From NCBI GenBank assembly GCA_903831935.1, contig CAIKZP010000031.1, positions 74,401 to 138,400 on the forward strand: a stretch of 64,000 nt of DNA, read 5' to 3'. A program made the translations under genes and the position numbers. The notes below the pieces were generated by a model that saw only the letters and a program-made list of their open reading frames with translations, had not been told where the DNA came from and did not search any database. Source of the stretch: an uncultured Bacteroidota bacterium. GTDB taxonomy: Bacteria > Bacteroidota > Bacteroidia > Chitinophagales > Chitinophagaceae. This document shows, piece after piece, positions 8,976-17,284 of the stretch (positions are counted from its first letter, which is position 1; each line of letters starts with the position of its first letter).

Positions 8976-10103
8976 TTAGTTTTCTACCGTTTTCAAAATG
9001 GCTTCCCAAAATTTATTGGCGGTGTCATCCCAACTAAAACTGGCTGCCCTTAGTTTTCCGGCTTCAATCAATTTTTCTCTTGCAGACTCGTCTTTATAAA
9101 TTAAAAGTAACTGTTTTGCAATAGCATCCGGATCATCCGGACTTGCAAACAGGGCTGCTTCTCCGGCTATTTCAGGCATACTACTTGTATTGCTTGTAAT
9201 TACTGGAACTCCAGATTGCATGGCTTCTAAAATGGGCAAACCAAATCCTTCAAAGAAAGAAGGATATACAAGGGCATACGCCGATGCGGTGAGCTGCGTT
9301 AAGGTCTGTTCTGAAACATAGTTTAACATTACTACGTCTTCGCGGTATTTATAGGTTTTTAATTTCTCTACTATATCGCCATACTGCCAAGCCAAACGTC
9401 CTACCACTAGTAATTTCATATTACTGTGTTGCCATTTTTTAAATAATGAAAATGCTTTGAGTAAATTCATTAAGTTTTTTCGTGGATGGACCCCTCCTAC
9501 AAATAAAAAATACTCTCTGCCATCGGCATAACTAGCTTTGGTGGCATCTTTGCTGCCCCAATCTAGTGGGTCAAAACCTTCTCTGGCAGCGCCATGCACC
9601 ACAGACAGCTTATTTGCTTCAACAGGATAATGCAACAAAATATCTTGCTTAGAAAACTCCGACACCGTTACAATTTGCTTAGCCTTTTTCAAAAACTTGG
9701 GTGTAAATCGCTGGTAATACCAACGCTGGTGCCATGAAATGAATTTTGGATAGTGTAAAAAAGCCAAGTCATGCACCACCATTAATTGGGGCGTTTTAGT
9801 AGTTAAACTGCAAAACCCATAAGGTTGCACCCAAATAGCTGGCTGAAATTTTTTAAGTGCCATTGGTGCTTTTAAATCATACCAGTATTTAAAACTAAAT
9901 ATATGGCGTGCTGCAGGCTTTACCACAACTGGGGTTACGTTTTTGGCAAATACAAATGACTCGTTGTATGGCCTGTCAAATACAAAAATGAATTCGTGTT
10001 CTGGATGCTGGTTTACCAATCTTTTAAATACCTCTTGCACAAACCAGCCATAGCCTTCTAATGAGGTTTTTTGAAGAAATATGGCATTTACCGCTATTTG
10101 CAT
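8976..10103 (-). CDS. Glycosyltransferase family 4 (GT-B) protein
   Basis: A 375-residue GT-B glycosyltransferase. The C-terminal donor-binding domain is clear: FLFVGGVHPRKNLMNLLKAF (about 200-220), VVGRLAW, then YPSFFEGFGLPILEAMQSG with the E-x7-E motif (about 280-300), and VITSNTSSMPEIAGEAALFASP. The N-terminal half carries the acceptor side (LEGYGWFVQEVFKRL). Such enzymes build LPS, capsule or exopolysaccharide chains from NDP-sugars at the cytoplasmic membrane face. It is the first gene of the minus-strand run toward gldC. The ATG at 10103 lies only 4 bases after a perfect minus-7 element. Confidence 0.9.
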   Translation of the reverse strand: MQIAVNAIFLQKTSLEGYGWFVQEVFKRLVNQHPEHEFIFVFDRPYNESFVFAKNVTPVVVKPAARHIFSFKYWYDLKAPMALKKFQPAIWVQPYGFCSLTTKTPQLMVVHDLAFLHYPKFISWHQRWYYQRFTPKFLKKAKQIVTVSEFSKQDILLHYPVEANKLSVVHGAAREGFDPLDWGSKDATKASYADGREYFLFVGGVHPRKNLMNLLKAFSLFKKWQHSNMKLLVVGRLAWQYGDIVEKLKTYKYREDVVMLNYVSEQTLTQLTASAYALVYPSFFEGFGLPILEAMQSGVPVITSNTSSMPEIAGEAALFASPDDPDAIAKQLLLIYKDESAREKLIEAGKLRAASFSWDDTANKFWEAILKTVEN

Positions 10104-10107
10104 GGAG

Positions 10108-10115
10108 CAAAATTA
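10108..10115 (-). promoter_or_regulatory. Bacteroidota minus-7 element for the GT4 gene
   Basis: The minus strand reads TAATTTTG, matching TAnnTTTG. The ATG at 10103 follows after only 4 bases, so transcription would begin at or next to the start codon. No good TTTG minus-33 partner is visible at the usual distance, which lowers confidence. Confidence 0.45.
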
Positions 10116-10255
10116 ACTTGTAAATATTTAATTCAGATGTTTAGAAAGTATTTTCAGTTGAATACTACTCGTATGTTTCCCCCAGTAAAAGACATCTTTT
10201 CCACCAACACCCTTTGCCTGGTAGATAAGCTAGCTACTTGTGTTACTTTTATACT

Positions 10256-10903
10256 ATGGCGGAATTGCAACAATTAGATTTATTTGGTTTTCCAGTTGAA
10301 ACGGCTGCGCCCAAACCTAAAAAGGAAAAAGCAGAAAAGCCCGCAATCAAAGAACCGATTGCAGCAAAACCTGCTGAAGTTGTATTTGCAGATGAAACCA
10401 TTGGCATTCGTATCAAACAAACGCCAGTTCCAGAAAAACTACCTGCTGTTGAAAAACAATCGGTGGCAATAGCAACTGCTAGCAAATCTTTAGTACCTGG
10501 CAAGAGAGGTAGAAAATCGTTTAAAGAAATGGACAACGAAGTAGACCTTATTGACGTGCCAGATGAATCAATCCTTAAGCAAAAATTATATTACAGTATT
10601 AGCGAAGTGGCTAGTTGGTTTAAAGTAAACACTTCTTTACTCCGTTACTGGGAAAATGAATTTGATGTATTGCAACCTCGAAAAACAAGAAAAGGCGATC
10701 GCTTATTTAGAGTGGAGGATATAAAAAATTTACAACTGATTTATTTTCTTCTGCGCCAAAGAAAATTTTCAATTGAGGGTGCAAAAAAATACATAAAGAA
10801 TAATAAAACGCAAGCAGATATTCAATCGCAACTAATTCAATCTTTAACTAAGTTCAAATCTTTTTTATTAGAATTGAAGTCTCAATTACCAGTTGCCCAT
10901 TGA
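10256..10903 (+). CDS. MerR family transcriptional regulator with long N-terminal extension
   Basis: The ATG at 10256 gives 215 residues (MAELQQLDLFGFP...). A GTG/TTG-type start six codons upstream is less likely. Residues 1-100 are a Lys/Pro/Ala-rich, probably disordered segment (AAPKPKKEKAEKPAIKEP). A MerR-type winged helix follows: YYSISEVASWFKVNTSLLRYWENEF, then RKTRKGDRLFRVEDIKNLQLIYFLLRQRKFSIEGAKKYI. MerR dimers distort the spacer of target promoters. No effector domain is recognisable after the helix. The last 22 bases overlap the convergent LpxH-like gene. Similar regulators with shorter N termini are common in Bacteroidota; the targets are unknown. Confidence 0.86.
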   Translation: MAELQQLDLFGFPVETAAPKPKKEKAEKPAIKEPIAAKPAEVVFADETIGIRIKQTPVPEKLPAVEKQSVAIATASKSLVPGKRGRKSFKEMDNEVDLIDVPDESILKQKLYYSISEVASWFKVNTSLLRYWENEFDVLQPRKTRKGDRLFRVEDIKNLQLIYFLLRQRKFSIEGAKKYIKNNKTQADIQSQLIQSLTKFKSFLLELKSQLPVAH

Positions 10904-11649
10904 TGCAATTGCATGGTTGATCCGTTGAAACTTGCATAGGTAAAATGTTGAATCCAATCGCCTAAATTAATGTACCTACTCGTTTCGCTTATCTTGATAT
11001 CAATTGGATAATGTCGGTGACCAAATACAAAATATTGAATGGGTAATTCTTGTACATATTCTTTTGAAAAGATAATTAGCCATTCTTTGTCTTCGCCTAA
11101 AAATATATCATCTGCAGTTCCTGTTTTTTGTCTGCTCTTTTTACTGAAATAATTTGCCAAACCTATGCCCCAGTTAGGGTGCAGCCATTCAAACAACCAC
11201 TTGCAAATTGAATTAGTGAATATTTTTTTCAGAAATTTATATCCATGATCACCTGGTCCTAAACCATCTCCATGAGCAATAAAAAATCGGTGCTCATTCC
11301 AAGCAAATATTTTGGGTTGATAATATACTGGGATATTTAGTTCTTGTTGAAAATAATCTTTCATCCACATATCGTGATTCCCTACAAAAATATGCACCAG
11401 AATTCCGCTATCGGTTAGTTCAGCTAACTTTCCTAATAAGCGCGTATACCCTTTTGGAACGGTTGTTTTATACTCAAACCAAAAGTCAAAAATATCACCT
11501 ACAATAAATATTTCTGCCGCATCGTGTTGAATACTTTCTAAAAAAGCAACTACTTTTTTTTCACGCACCAAACTACTGGCATAGTCAGGAGCACCCAAAT
11601 GAAAATCAGATAAGAAATATATTTTTTTATTTGGGGGGAGTTGCTGCAT
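10882..11649 (-). CDS. UDP-2,3-diacylglucosamine diphosphatase (LpxH-like metallophosphoesterase)
   Basis: A 255-residue calcineurin-type metallophosphoesterase. All five metal-ligand blocks are present: SDFHLGAP, GDIFDFW, GNHDMW, IAHGDGLG and FGHRHYP. The spacing and the DFWFEYKT segment fit the LpxH group, which cleaves UDP-2,3-diacylglucosamine to lipid X in lipid A synthesis. The assignment rests on motif order. It overlaps the end of the merR gene by 22 bases (convergent) and follows the LUD gene by 9 bases, probably in one operon. Confidence 0.87.
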   Translation of the reverse strand: MQQLPPNKKIYFLSDFHLGAPDYASSLVREKKVVAFLESIQHDAAEIFIVGDIFDFWFEYKTTVPKGYTRLLGKLAELTDSGILVHIFVGNHDMWMKDYFQQELNIPVYYQPKIFAWNEHRFFIAHGDGLGPGDHGYKFLKKIFTNSICKWLFEWLHPNWGIGLANYFSKKSRQKTGTADDIFLGEDKEWLIIFSKEYVQELPIQYFVFGHRHYPIDIKISETSRYINLGDWIQHFTYASFNGSTMQLHQWATGN

Positions 11650-11658
11650 ACTAATAAA

Positions 11659-12306
11659 TTAAACAGTTGCTTCTTGTCTGTCCAATAAAAAACAAAACAC
11701 TTCTTTGGGTCCGTGTACTCCCACAACTAATGTTTTTTCTATATCAGCAGTTCTGCTTGGGCCAGAAGCCAAACTAATTAATGAAGGTAAATTCAATCGA
11801 TATTTATCTATCAACGAATCAATGCCATCTGCAATATCATATACCAATTGATCGGTGTAGGCAATACAAATATGAACTGGAGCATATACGCTAACCGTTC
11901 TTCCACTTGCTTGGCCGCTACTAAGTAATAAACTACCTGTTCTAGCTACTAATTGTTCGCAGTAAGTAATAGAGGCATCGCAACTAGCTAGTGCAGTAGC
12001 TGTATGGTTTTCAAAACCATTGTTCGAAAGGGTTGTTTTTAACTCGGGTTCTACACAATAAATATTTTCCCATTTGCGCTGAGCAACTAGCGTTTGAAGT
12101 TGCACAGCTAATTCAGCTTCATTGGAGCAATAAGAAAATCTACCCTGCAATTTTGAAAAATTCTCTGCAAACTCTATTTCAAGTTCTTGCACAGAAGGTT
12201 GAAAAACACTGTTGTTTCCTTCACTTGCAGGAAAGGGAACAGGCACTGATTTTTTCAGTGCCTGTTTTATTTTCCCTAATATATTTTCTCTTGCTGTAGT
12301 TGCCAT
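11659..12306 (-). CDS. LUD domain-containing protein (LutC/YkgG-like)
   Basis: A 215-residue protein of the LUD superfamily, which includes LutC of the LutABC lactate-utilisation system. Supporting segments are ARENILGKIKQALKK at the N terminus, ASCDASITYCEQLVARTGSLLLSSGQASGRTVS in the middle and LVVGVHGPKEVFCFLLD at the C terminus. No lutA or lutB is nearby; the gene sits 13 bases after ftsH. That arrangement recurs in Bacteroidota, so a role in lactate use should not be assumed. Confidence 0.88.
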   Translation of the reverse strand: MATTARENILGKIKQALKKSVPVPFPASEGNNSVFQPSVQELEIEFAENFSKLQGRFSYCSNEAELAVQLQTLVAQRKWENIYCVEPELKTTLSNNGFENHTATALASCDASITYCEQLVARTGSLLLSSGQASGRTVSVYAPVHICIAYTDQLVYDIADGIDSLIDKYRLNLPSLISLASGPSRTADIEKTLVVGVHGPKEVFCFLLDRQEATV

Positions 12307-12319
12307 AAAACAAATAGCA

Positions 12320-14374
12320 TTAGCTGATGGTAGTATTTTGTTCGTCGGTTTCTGTACCTACAATTGGAATAATTGGTAATTCAGTTGGTACCGGCGGAAT
12401 AACTACTTCTAATATTTTCTTTTCTTCAAAAGGTCTTTTACCAATCAACTCTTCAACGTCTGATTTGTGTAAGACTTCTTTGTCTAGTAATTCCTTGGCT
12501 AACTTTTCTACCTCAGGGCTTTTTTCGCGCAATAAAGCAAGCGTTCTTTGATAGGCTTCACTTACTAGTTTTCTAACTTCATCGTCAATCATTTTACCCG
12601 TTTCTTCGCTAAAAGGTTTGGTAAAAGTATTTTCTTGTGAAGGATCATAGAAACTAATATTTCCAATTTTATCATTCATACCATAGGTGGTTACCATTGA
12701 GTAAGCCATTTTGGTAATTTGTTGTAAATCGTTAGCCGCACCTGTTGAAATTTTATTGAAGAAAATTTCTTCAGCAGCACGTCCGCCAAGTGTCATACAC
12801 AATTGGTCGATTAACTGCTCGGTTGTATAAAGGTATTGTTCTTTAGGTGTGTACTGAGCGTAACCCAGTGCAGCTGTGCCTCTTGGAACAATCGTTACTT
12901 TTAATAAAGGATATGCGTGTTCTAAAAACCAACCACAAATAGCATGTCCTGCTTCGTGATAAGCAATCACTTCTTTTTCTTCTGGAGAAATGATTTTGTT
13001 TTTCTTTTCTAATCCTCCAATTACGCGGTCAATGGCATCTTGGAAATCACTCATATCAACTGCAAGCTTATCTTTTCTTGCTGCAATCAATGCTGCTTCA
13101 TTACAAACATTGGCAATATCTGCGCCAGCAAAACCTGGTGTTTGTTCTGCTAGCTTGTGTATATCAAGTGTTTCAGAAATTTTAATGGCTCCTAAATGCA
13201 CTTTAAAAATGGCTTCTCTTCCTACAACGTCTGGACGGTCAATAGAAATTTGACGATCAAAACGACCTGGACGTAACAATGCCGTATCCAATACATCTGG
13301 TCTATTGGTAGCAGCTAAAATAATAATGCCGGTGTCTCCACCAAAACCATCCATTTCTACTAACAACTGATTTAATGTATTTTCTCTTTCGTCATTGCTC
13401 ATCATGGCATTTCTTCCACGTGCACGACCAATAGCATCAATTTCATCTATAAAAATAATACAAGGTGCTTTTTCACGTGCTTGTTTAAATAAATCACGTA
13501 CACGACTGGCTCCAACACCCACAAACATTTCAACAAAATCACTTCCGCTCAAACTAAAGAAAGGCACTTGCGCTTCTCCAGCCATGGCTTTGGCTAATAA
13601 TGTTTTACCGGTACCTGGAGGTCCTATCAATAAAGCACCTTTAGGAATTTTACCTCCCAAGGAAGTATACTTTTTAGGATTTTTTAAGAAGTCTACAATT
13701 TCCATGACCTCTACTTTTGCTTCATCGAGCCCAGCAACATCAGAGAATGTGATATTTACTTTAGCACCTTTATCAAACAAGGTTGCTTTTGATTTTCCAA
13801 TATTAAAAATTCCGCCTGGACCACCGCTACCGCCGGCACCGCCACCGCCCATCTTACGCATCATCAACATCCAAGCAGCAACTATAATTAACAGTGTTAG
13901 AATAGTATTAGCAATGGGTCCGAACCACTCTCCTTCTTCAAAAATATTTTCAGGAACTTCCGCCATATTATTGGCTTTATAAAATTCCTTTAATCCATCA
14001 TTAAAACTTTTCCAATCTGTTACTTTAAACTCAAAAAGAGGAACACCTTTGGCTTTTTCTTTGGTTAAAGCTTTAGAGAATTTTTGAACATAAAATTCTT
14101 TAGAAACACTATCGGGCTTTATATAAACGCGAACTACGTTTTTATTGGTGATTAGGTCTAGTCTTTCAACATCGCCTACAATCAACATTTTTTGCTTGAA
14201 TTCTTGCTCGGTTGACTTGTATAAATCTGGCGCTAATTTCCAGAATTGAGTAGACAACAATACAATAGCAATCACTGCATAGAGCCAGTAAATATTGAAT
14301 TTTGGGCCTTTGCGTGGTGCATCGCCTTTATCGTTCTGAATGTTGAATTTTGGTGATTTATTTTCTTGTGACAT
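12320..14374 (-). CDS. ftsH: ATP-dependent zinc metalloprotease FtsH
   Basis: A membrane-anchored hexameric AAA+ protease that degrades misfolded membrane proteins and regulators such as LpxC. The 684 residues hold two N-terminal membrane helices (about 27-45 and 158-174) flanking a periplasmic domain, then a Gly-rich linker. The AAA module has Walker A GPPGTGKT (about 250), Walker [12 protein letters not shown] (about 300) and [11 protein letters not shown]. The zinc protease motif is HEAGH (about 471). The C terminus carries extra Pro/Val/Ile-rich residues. It is transcribed from rsfS toward the LUD gene. Confidence 0.98.
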   Translation of the reverse strand: MSQENKSPKFNIQNDKGDAPRKGPKFNIYWLYAVIAIVLLSTQFWKLAPDLYKSTEQEFKQKMLIVGDVERLDLITNKNVVRVYIKPDSVSKEFYVQKFSKALTKEKAKGVPLFEFKVTDWKSFNDGLKEFYKANNMAEVPENIFEEGEWFGPIANTILTLLIIVAAWMLMMRKMGGGGAGGSGGPGGIFNIGKSKATLFDKGAKVNITFSDVAGLDEAKVEVMEIVDFLKNPKKYTSLGGKIPKGALLIGPPGTGKTLLAKAMAGEAQVPFFSLSGSDFVEMFVGVGASRVRDLFKQAREKAPCIIFIDEIDAIGRARGRNAMMSNDERENTLNQLLVEMDGFGGDTGIIILAATNRPDVLDTALLRPGRFDRQISIDRPDVVGREAIFKVHLGAIKISETLDIHKLAEQTPGFAGADIANVCNEAALIAARKDKLAVDMSDFQDAIDRVIGGLEKKNKIISPEEKEVIAYHEAGHAICGWFLEHAYPLLKVTIVPRGTAALGYAQYTPKEQYLYTTEQLIDQLCMTLGGRAAEEIFFNKISTGAANDLQQITKMAYSMVTTYGMNDKIGNISFYDPSQENTFTKPFSEETGKMIDDEVRKLVSEAYQRTLALLREKSPEVEKLAKELLDKEVLHKSDVEELIGKRPFEEKKILEVVIPPVPTELPIIPIVGTETDEQNTTIS

Positions 14375-14429
14375 ATCTATTTTCCGCTATATATAAATAA
14401 TAATTCTGTCTAATAAAATTACTGAATAC

Positions 14430-14846
14430 TTACTTGCTTGCTATTTCGTCGTGCATTTGTGAATCGGCATCGCTCCAATTTTCTTCTAATTGATAAAACT
14501 TTCTGGCATCTGGCTGCATAATATGTACCACTACATTTACATAATCAATCAAAGCCCATTGGCCCGTGATTCTACCTTCGTGTTTGTAAGGAATTTCGGC
14601 GCAAACCTCTTGCACCCTAAATTCAACATTATCACTAATCGCTTTTACCTGCGTTGTAGAACTTGCTTGGCAAACAATAAAAAAGTCTGCTGATGCTTCT
14701 GTGATTTTACGCAAATCGAGGCTAACAATATTTTCCCCTTTCTTTTCTTGAATGGCTTTGATAATTGTTTTGAAAATTTTAGAATTACGGTTCAACCTAG
14801 AACTAGTAGTCTTTGAGCGGCTATTTGATAGAGAAAGCGTTGCCAA
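14430..14846 (-). CDS. rsfS: Ribosome silencing factor RsfS
   Basis: A 138-residue protein of the RsfS/Iojap family, which binds uL14 on the 50S subunit and blocks subunit joining in starvation. The core is IKAIQEKKGENIVSLDLRKITEASADFFIVCQASSTTQVKAI, followed by GRITGQWALIDYVNVVVHIMQPDARKFYQLEENWSDA. No in-frame ATG precedes the core. The likely start is the TTG at 14846; the next in-frame stop upstream is about 40 bases away. It is the first gene of the group with ftsH and LUD and diverges from birA. Confidence 0.93.
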   Translation of the reverse strand: MATLSLSNSRSKTTSSRLNRNSKIFKTIIKAIQEKKGENIVSLDLRKITEASADFFIVCQASSTTQVKAISDNVEFRVQEVCAEIPYKHEGRITGQWALIDYVNVVVHIMQPDARKFYQLEENWSDADSQMHDEIASK

Positions 14847-14924
14847 TAAATTAAGTCGTTTAAAAGTGATTATTTAGAACCCCTGCCTCTCCAAATCAAA
14901 TTACAAATACTTGCAATTCTTAAC

Positions 14925-14953
14925 TTGGTTGATGACCATTGGTGCTAACTTTG
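14925..14953 (+). promoter_or_regulatory. Promoter of birA
   Basis: TTGG at 14925-14928, 17 bases, then TAACTTTG at 14946-14953 give a good Bacteroidota sigma-ABfr promoter. Transcription should begin near 14958, about 12 bases before the TTG start at 14970. Confidence 0.6.
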
Positions 14954-14969
14954 TAAAAATAGTAATTCT

Positions 14970-15728
14970 TTGTTACCAACAAATGCTAAAACTCCTATTG
15001 GAGCTCCATTTTTCGAATTACCTGACGTCGATAGCACCAACATCTATGCCATTGACAAGGTTCAGGCTAATTTGGCTGCTCATGGAGCCGTATTCTTTGC
15101 ACACCACCAATTTGCAGGAAAAGGGCAAAGAGAAAAGGAATGGACCGCTGAACCTGGTATGAATTTGCTAATTTCTATTGTAATTGACCCCAGTTTTCTG
15201 CCCCTTAGCCAACAATTTTCATTGAGCGCAATGACGGCTCTGGCTTGTTTTGATTTTTTTAGTGCCTATGCGGGCGAAGAAACCTCCATAAAATGGCCAA
15301 ATGATTTATACTGGCGTGACAGAAAGGCAGCAGGGATTTTAATTGAAAACCATATCCAGGGCAAGAATTGGCAGTATGCAATTATTGGAATTGGCATCAA
15401 TATCAATCAAACAATATTTGATGCTAGCATTAAAAACCCTGTTTCTCTAAAACAAATTACTGGACAAGATTTCAATCCTGTAGCAATGGCTAAGGACTTA
15501 TGTGTTTGTATGGAAAACAGGTTTCAAACCCTAAAAGCTGGTGGTCAAGCCGCTCAATTGCTAGATTATAACAAGCATTTGTTCAAAAAAAATGAATTGG
15601 TGCGATTTAAAAAAGACAATATTCAATTTCAAGCAAGGGTTGAGGGCGTGAACGCAAAAGGAGAACTGCTTTTAACAGGCGGATTACAAGACAGTTTTAG
15701 GTTTGGAGAAATTGTGTGGGTGATATGA
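14970..15728 (+). CDS. birA: Biotin--[acetyl-CoA-carboxylase] ligase
   Basis: Activates biotin to biotinyl-AMP and transfers it to the biotin carrier protein of acetyl-CoA carboxylase. The 252-residue protein has the catalytic domain but no N-terminal helix-turn-helix, so it is a monofunctional ligase and not a BirA repressor. Motifs are PDVDSTNIYA, the biotinyl-AMP loop FAGKGQREKEW (E. coli GRGRRG type), SIKWPNDLYW and KAAGILIENH followed by IGIGININQ. No in-frame ATG precedes these motifs; the TTG at 14970 fits the promoter at 14925-14953. It is divergent from rsfS. Confidence 0.93.
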   Translation: MLPTNAKTPIGAPFFELPDVDSTNIYAIDKVQANLAAHGAVFFAHHQFAGKGQREKEWTAEPGMNLLISIVIDPSFLPLSQQFSLSAMTALACFDFFSAYAGEETSIKWPNDLYWRDRKAAGILIENHIQGKNWQYAIIGIGININQTIFDASIKNPVSLKQITGQDFNPVAMAKDLCVCMENRFQTLKAGGQAAQLLDYNKHLFKKNELVRFKKDNIQFQARVEGVNAKGELLLTGGLQDSFRFGEIVWVI

Positions 15729-15783
15729 TTTTAAGTATTTATCGATTAGTTTGAACGTATTTTGCGCTGAATAAATTTTAACA

Positions 15784-16833
15784 ATGGAAGCAATTCGATT
15801 AACGCAGTTTTCGCATGGTGGTGGATGTGGTTGTAAAATAGCCCCCTCCGTTTTAAGTACTATTTTACAAAGTAGCTTTTTAGCACCCGAAAACAAGCAA
15901 TTATTGGTAGGCAATGCTAGTAATGATGACGCAGCAGCTTATGATTTGCAAAACGGAACTGCTTTAATTAGTACCACCGATTTTTTCATGCCCATTGTAG
16001 ATGATGCAAACACTTTTGGTAAAATTGCTTCTGCCAATGCTATCAGCGACGTGTATGCCATGGGCGGAAAACCCATTTTGGCGATTGCTATTTTAGGATG
16101 GCCCGTAAATAAACTTCCGGCAGAATTGGCCCAACAAGTACTTGAAGGCGCAAGGGCTATTTGCTTAGAAGCCGGAATTCCTTTAGCTGGCGGACATAGT
16201 ATTGATAGCCCTGAACCCATTTTTGGATTAGCGGTAAGCGGGTTAGTAGATATTGTAAACCTAAAAAGAAACAATACCGCCAAAGAGAACGATCTATTAT
16301 TTCTTACAAAACCAATTGGTGTTGGTATTTTGGCAACGGCTCAAAAACGAGAAAAAATTTCTGCAGCGCATTTAAGCCAATTAATTGCACAATTAACTAC
16401 CCTAAATAAAGCAGGCGAAGCACTTGGAAAAATTCCAGGTGTTCATGCAATGACCGATGTTACAGGATTTGGATTGATTGGTCATTTGGTTGAAATGGCC
16501 GAGGGCAGTGGATTGAGTGCCGAATTAAATTATGCCGCAATACCAATGTTGGAATCTGCTAAGGTTTACCAACAACAAAAAATTGGGCCCGATGCTACCC
16601 ATAGAAACTGGAATAGTTATCAACACAAAATTTCATTAGCCGAAGGAATTGATGAAATTGAAGCAACACATTTATTGCCCGATCCTCAAACCAATGGTGG
16701 ATTATTAATTTCGGTTTCTGCAGATGCGGTGGCAGAAGTAATTAGTGTATTTGAAAGGTTTGGACTAAGTGCTTATGCAAAACCCATTGGCAAAATGGTA
16801 GCAGCCCAAGAAAAAATCATTCAGGTAATCTAG
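15784..16833 (+). CDS. selD: Selenide, water dikinase
   Basis: Makes selenophosphate from selenide and ATP for selenocysteine or 2-selenouridine synthesis. The 349-residue length is normal. The N terminus reads RLTQFSHGGGCGCKIAP, with the active-site Cys at residue 15 (a Cys form, not selenocysteine) and the essential Lys at 18. Later AIRS-type motifs include STTDFFMPIVDD, GGHSIDSPEPIFG and MTDVTGFGLIGHL. No selA, selB or selU is in the window, so the selenium use of the cell cannot be stated. It ends 3 bases from a convergent gene. Confidence 0.95.
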   Translation: MEAIRLTQFSHGGGCGCKIAPSVLSTILQSSFLAPENKQLLVGNASNDDAAAYDLQNGTALISTTDFFMPIVDDANTFGKIASANAISDVYAMGGKPILAIAILGWPVNKLPAELAQQVLEGARAICLEAGIPLAGGHSIDSPEPIFGLAVSGLVDIVNLKRNNTAKENDLLFLTKPIGVGILATAQKREKISAAHLSQLIAQLTTLNKAGEALGKIPGVHAMTDVTGFGLIGHLVEMAEGSGLSAELNYAAIPMLESAKVYQQQKIGPDATHRNWNSYQHKISLAEGIDEIEATHLLPDPQTNGGLLISVSADAVAEVISVFERFGLSAYAKPIGKMVAAQEKIIQVI

Positions 16834-16836
16834 TAA

Positions 16837-17274
16837 TTAAAAAACCATATTTCCTTTGTTCTTGATTTGCTCGTTGGTAAGTTCTACTACTAGTTGAACT
16901 CCTGCAATATTATTGATGGTTTGTCGGATCCAATTACATTTATCATCGTCTACCAAATCGCCTTTCATTAACCACAAAAAATCCATATGCCTAAATTCTG
17001 GCAAAAGGTATTCACCATCAAATTGGTTGTGGTAAACATAGTGTTGTAAAAAACTATTTGGTTCAGAAGATTGGTATACCGAAAAAAAATAGCTGCGTTC
17101 TTTTTTTCGCAAATGCACTTCAATTTCTGGATTCAATCGAAATTCATAGCCCAATAAATTGTTTAAATGCCAACAAAACTGATAACTTTTTAAAGGCGCT
17201 GTAATGCCCAATAGGCGCGTATCTTCGAAGAAGTCTTCATTCAGTTCGTCTACATTTAAACGGAGTTTAGACAT
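16837..17274 (-). CDS. IPExxxVDY family protein
   Basis: A 145-residue protein matching a Bacteroidota family named for the IPExxxVDY signature. Here that stretch reads LLPEFRHMDFLWLMKGD (about 90-106), a conservative variant. The N-terminal half is RLNVDELNEDFFEDTRLLGITAPLKSYQFCWHLNNLLGYEF. The function is unknown; there is no signal peptide or enzyme motif. It follows the M28 peptidase gene by 10 bases on the same strand and is probably co-transcribed. Confidence 0.8.
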   Translation of the reverse strand: MSKLRLNVDELNEDFFEDTRLLGITAPLKSYQFCWHLNNLLGYEFRLNPEIEVHLRKKERSYFFSVYQSSEPNSFLQHYVYHNQFDGEYLLPEFRHMDFLWLMKGDLVDDDKCNWIRQTINNIAGVQLVVELTNEQIKNKGNMVF

Positions 17275-17284
17275 GTTTTTTTTC

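Noticed and set aside
13395-13982. 195-codon open reading frame opposite ftsH
   Set aside because: It lies wholly within the conserved AAA domain of FtsH on the other strand and has no recognisable motif.
14911-15162. 83-codon frame starting just before birA
   Set aside because: It is an alternate frame overlapping birA, lies largely upstream of its catalytic motifs, and has no family similarity; the birA promoter at 14925-14953 falls inside it.
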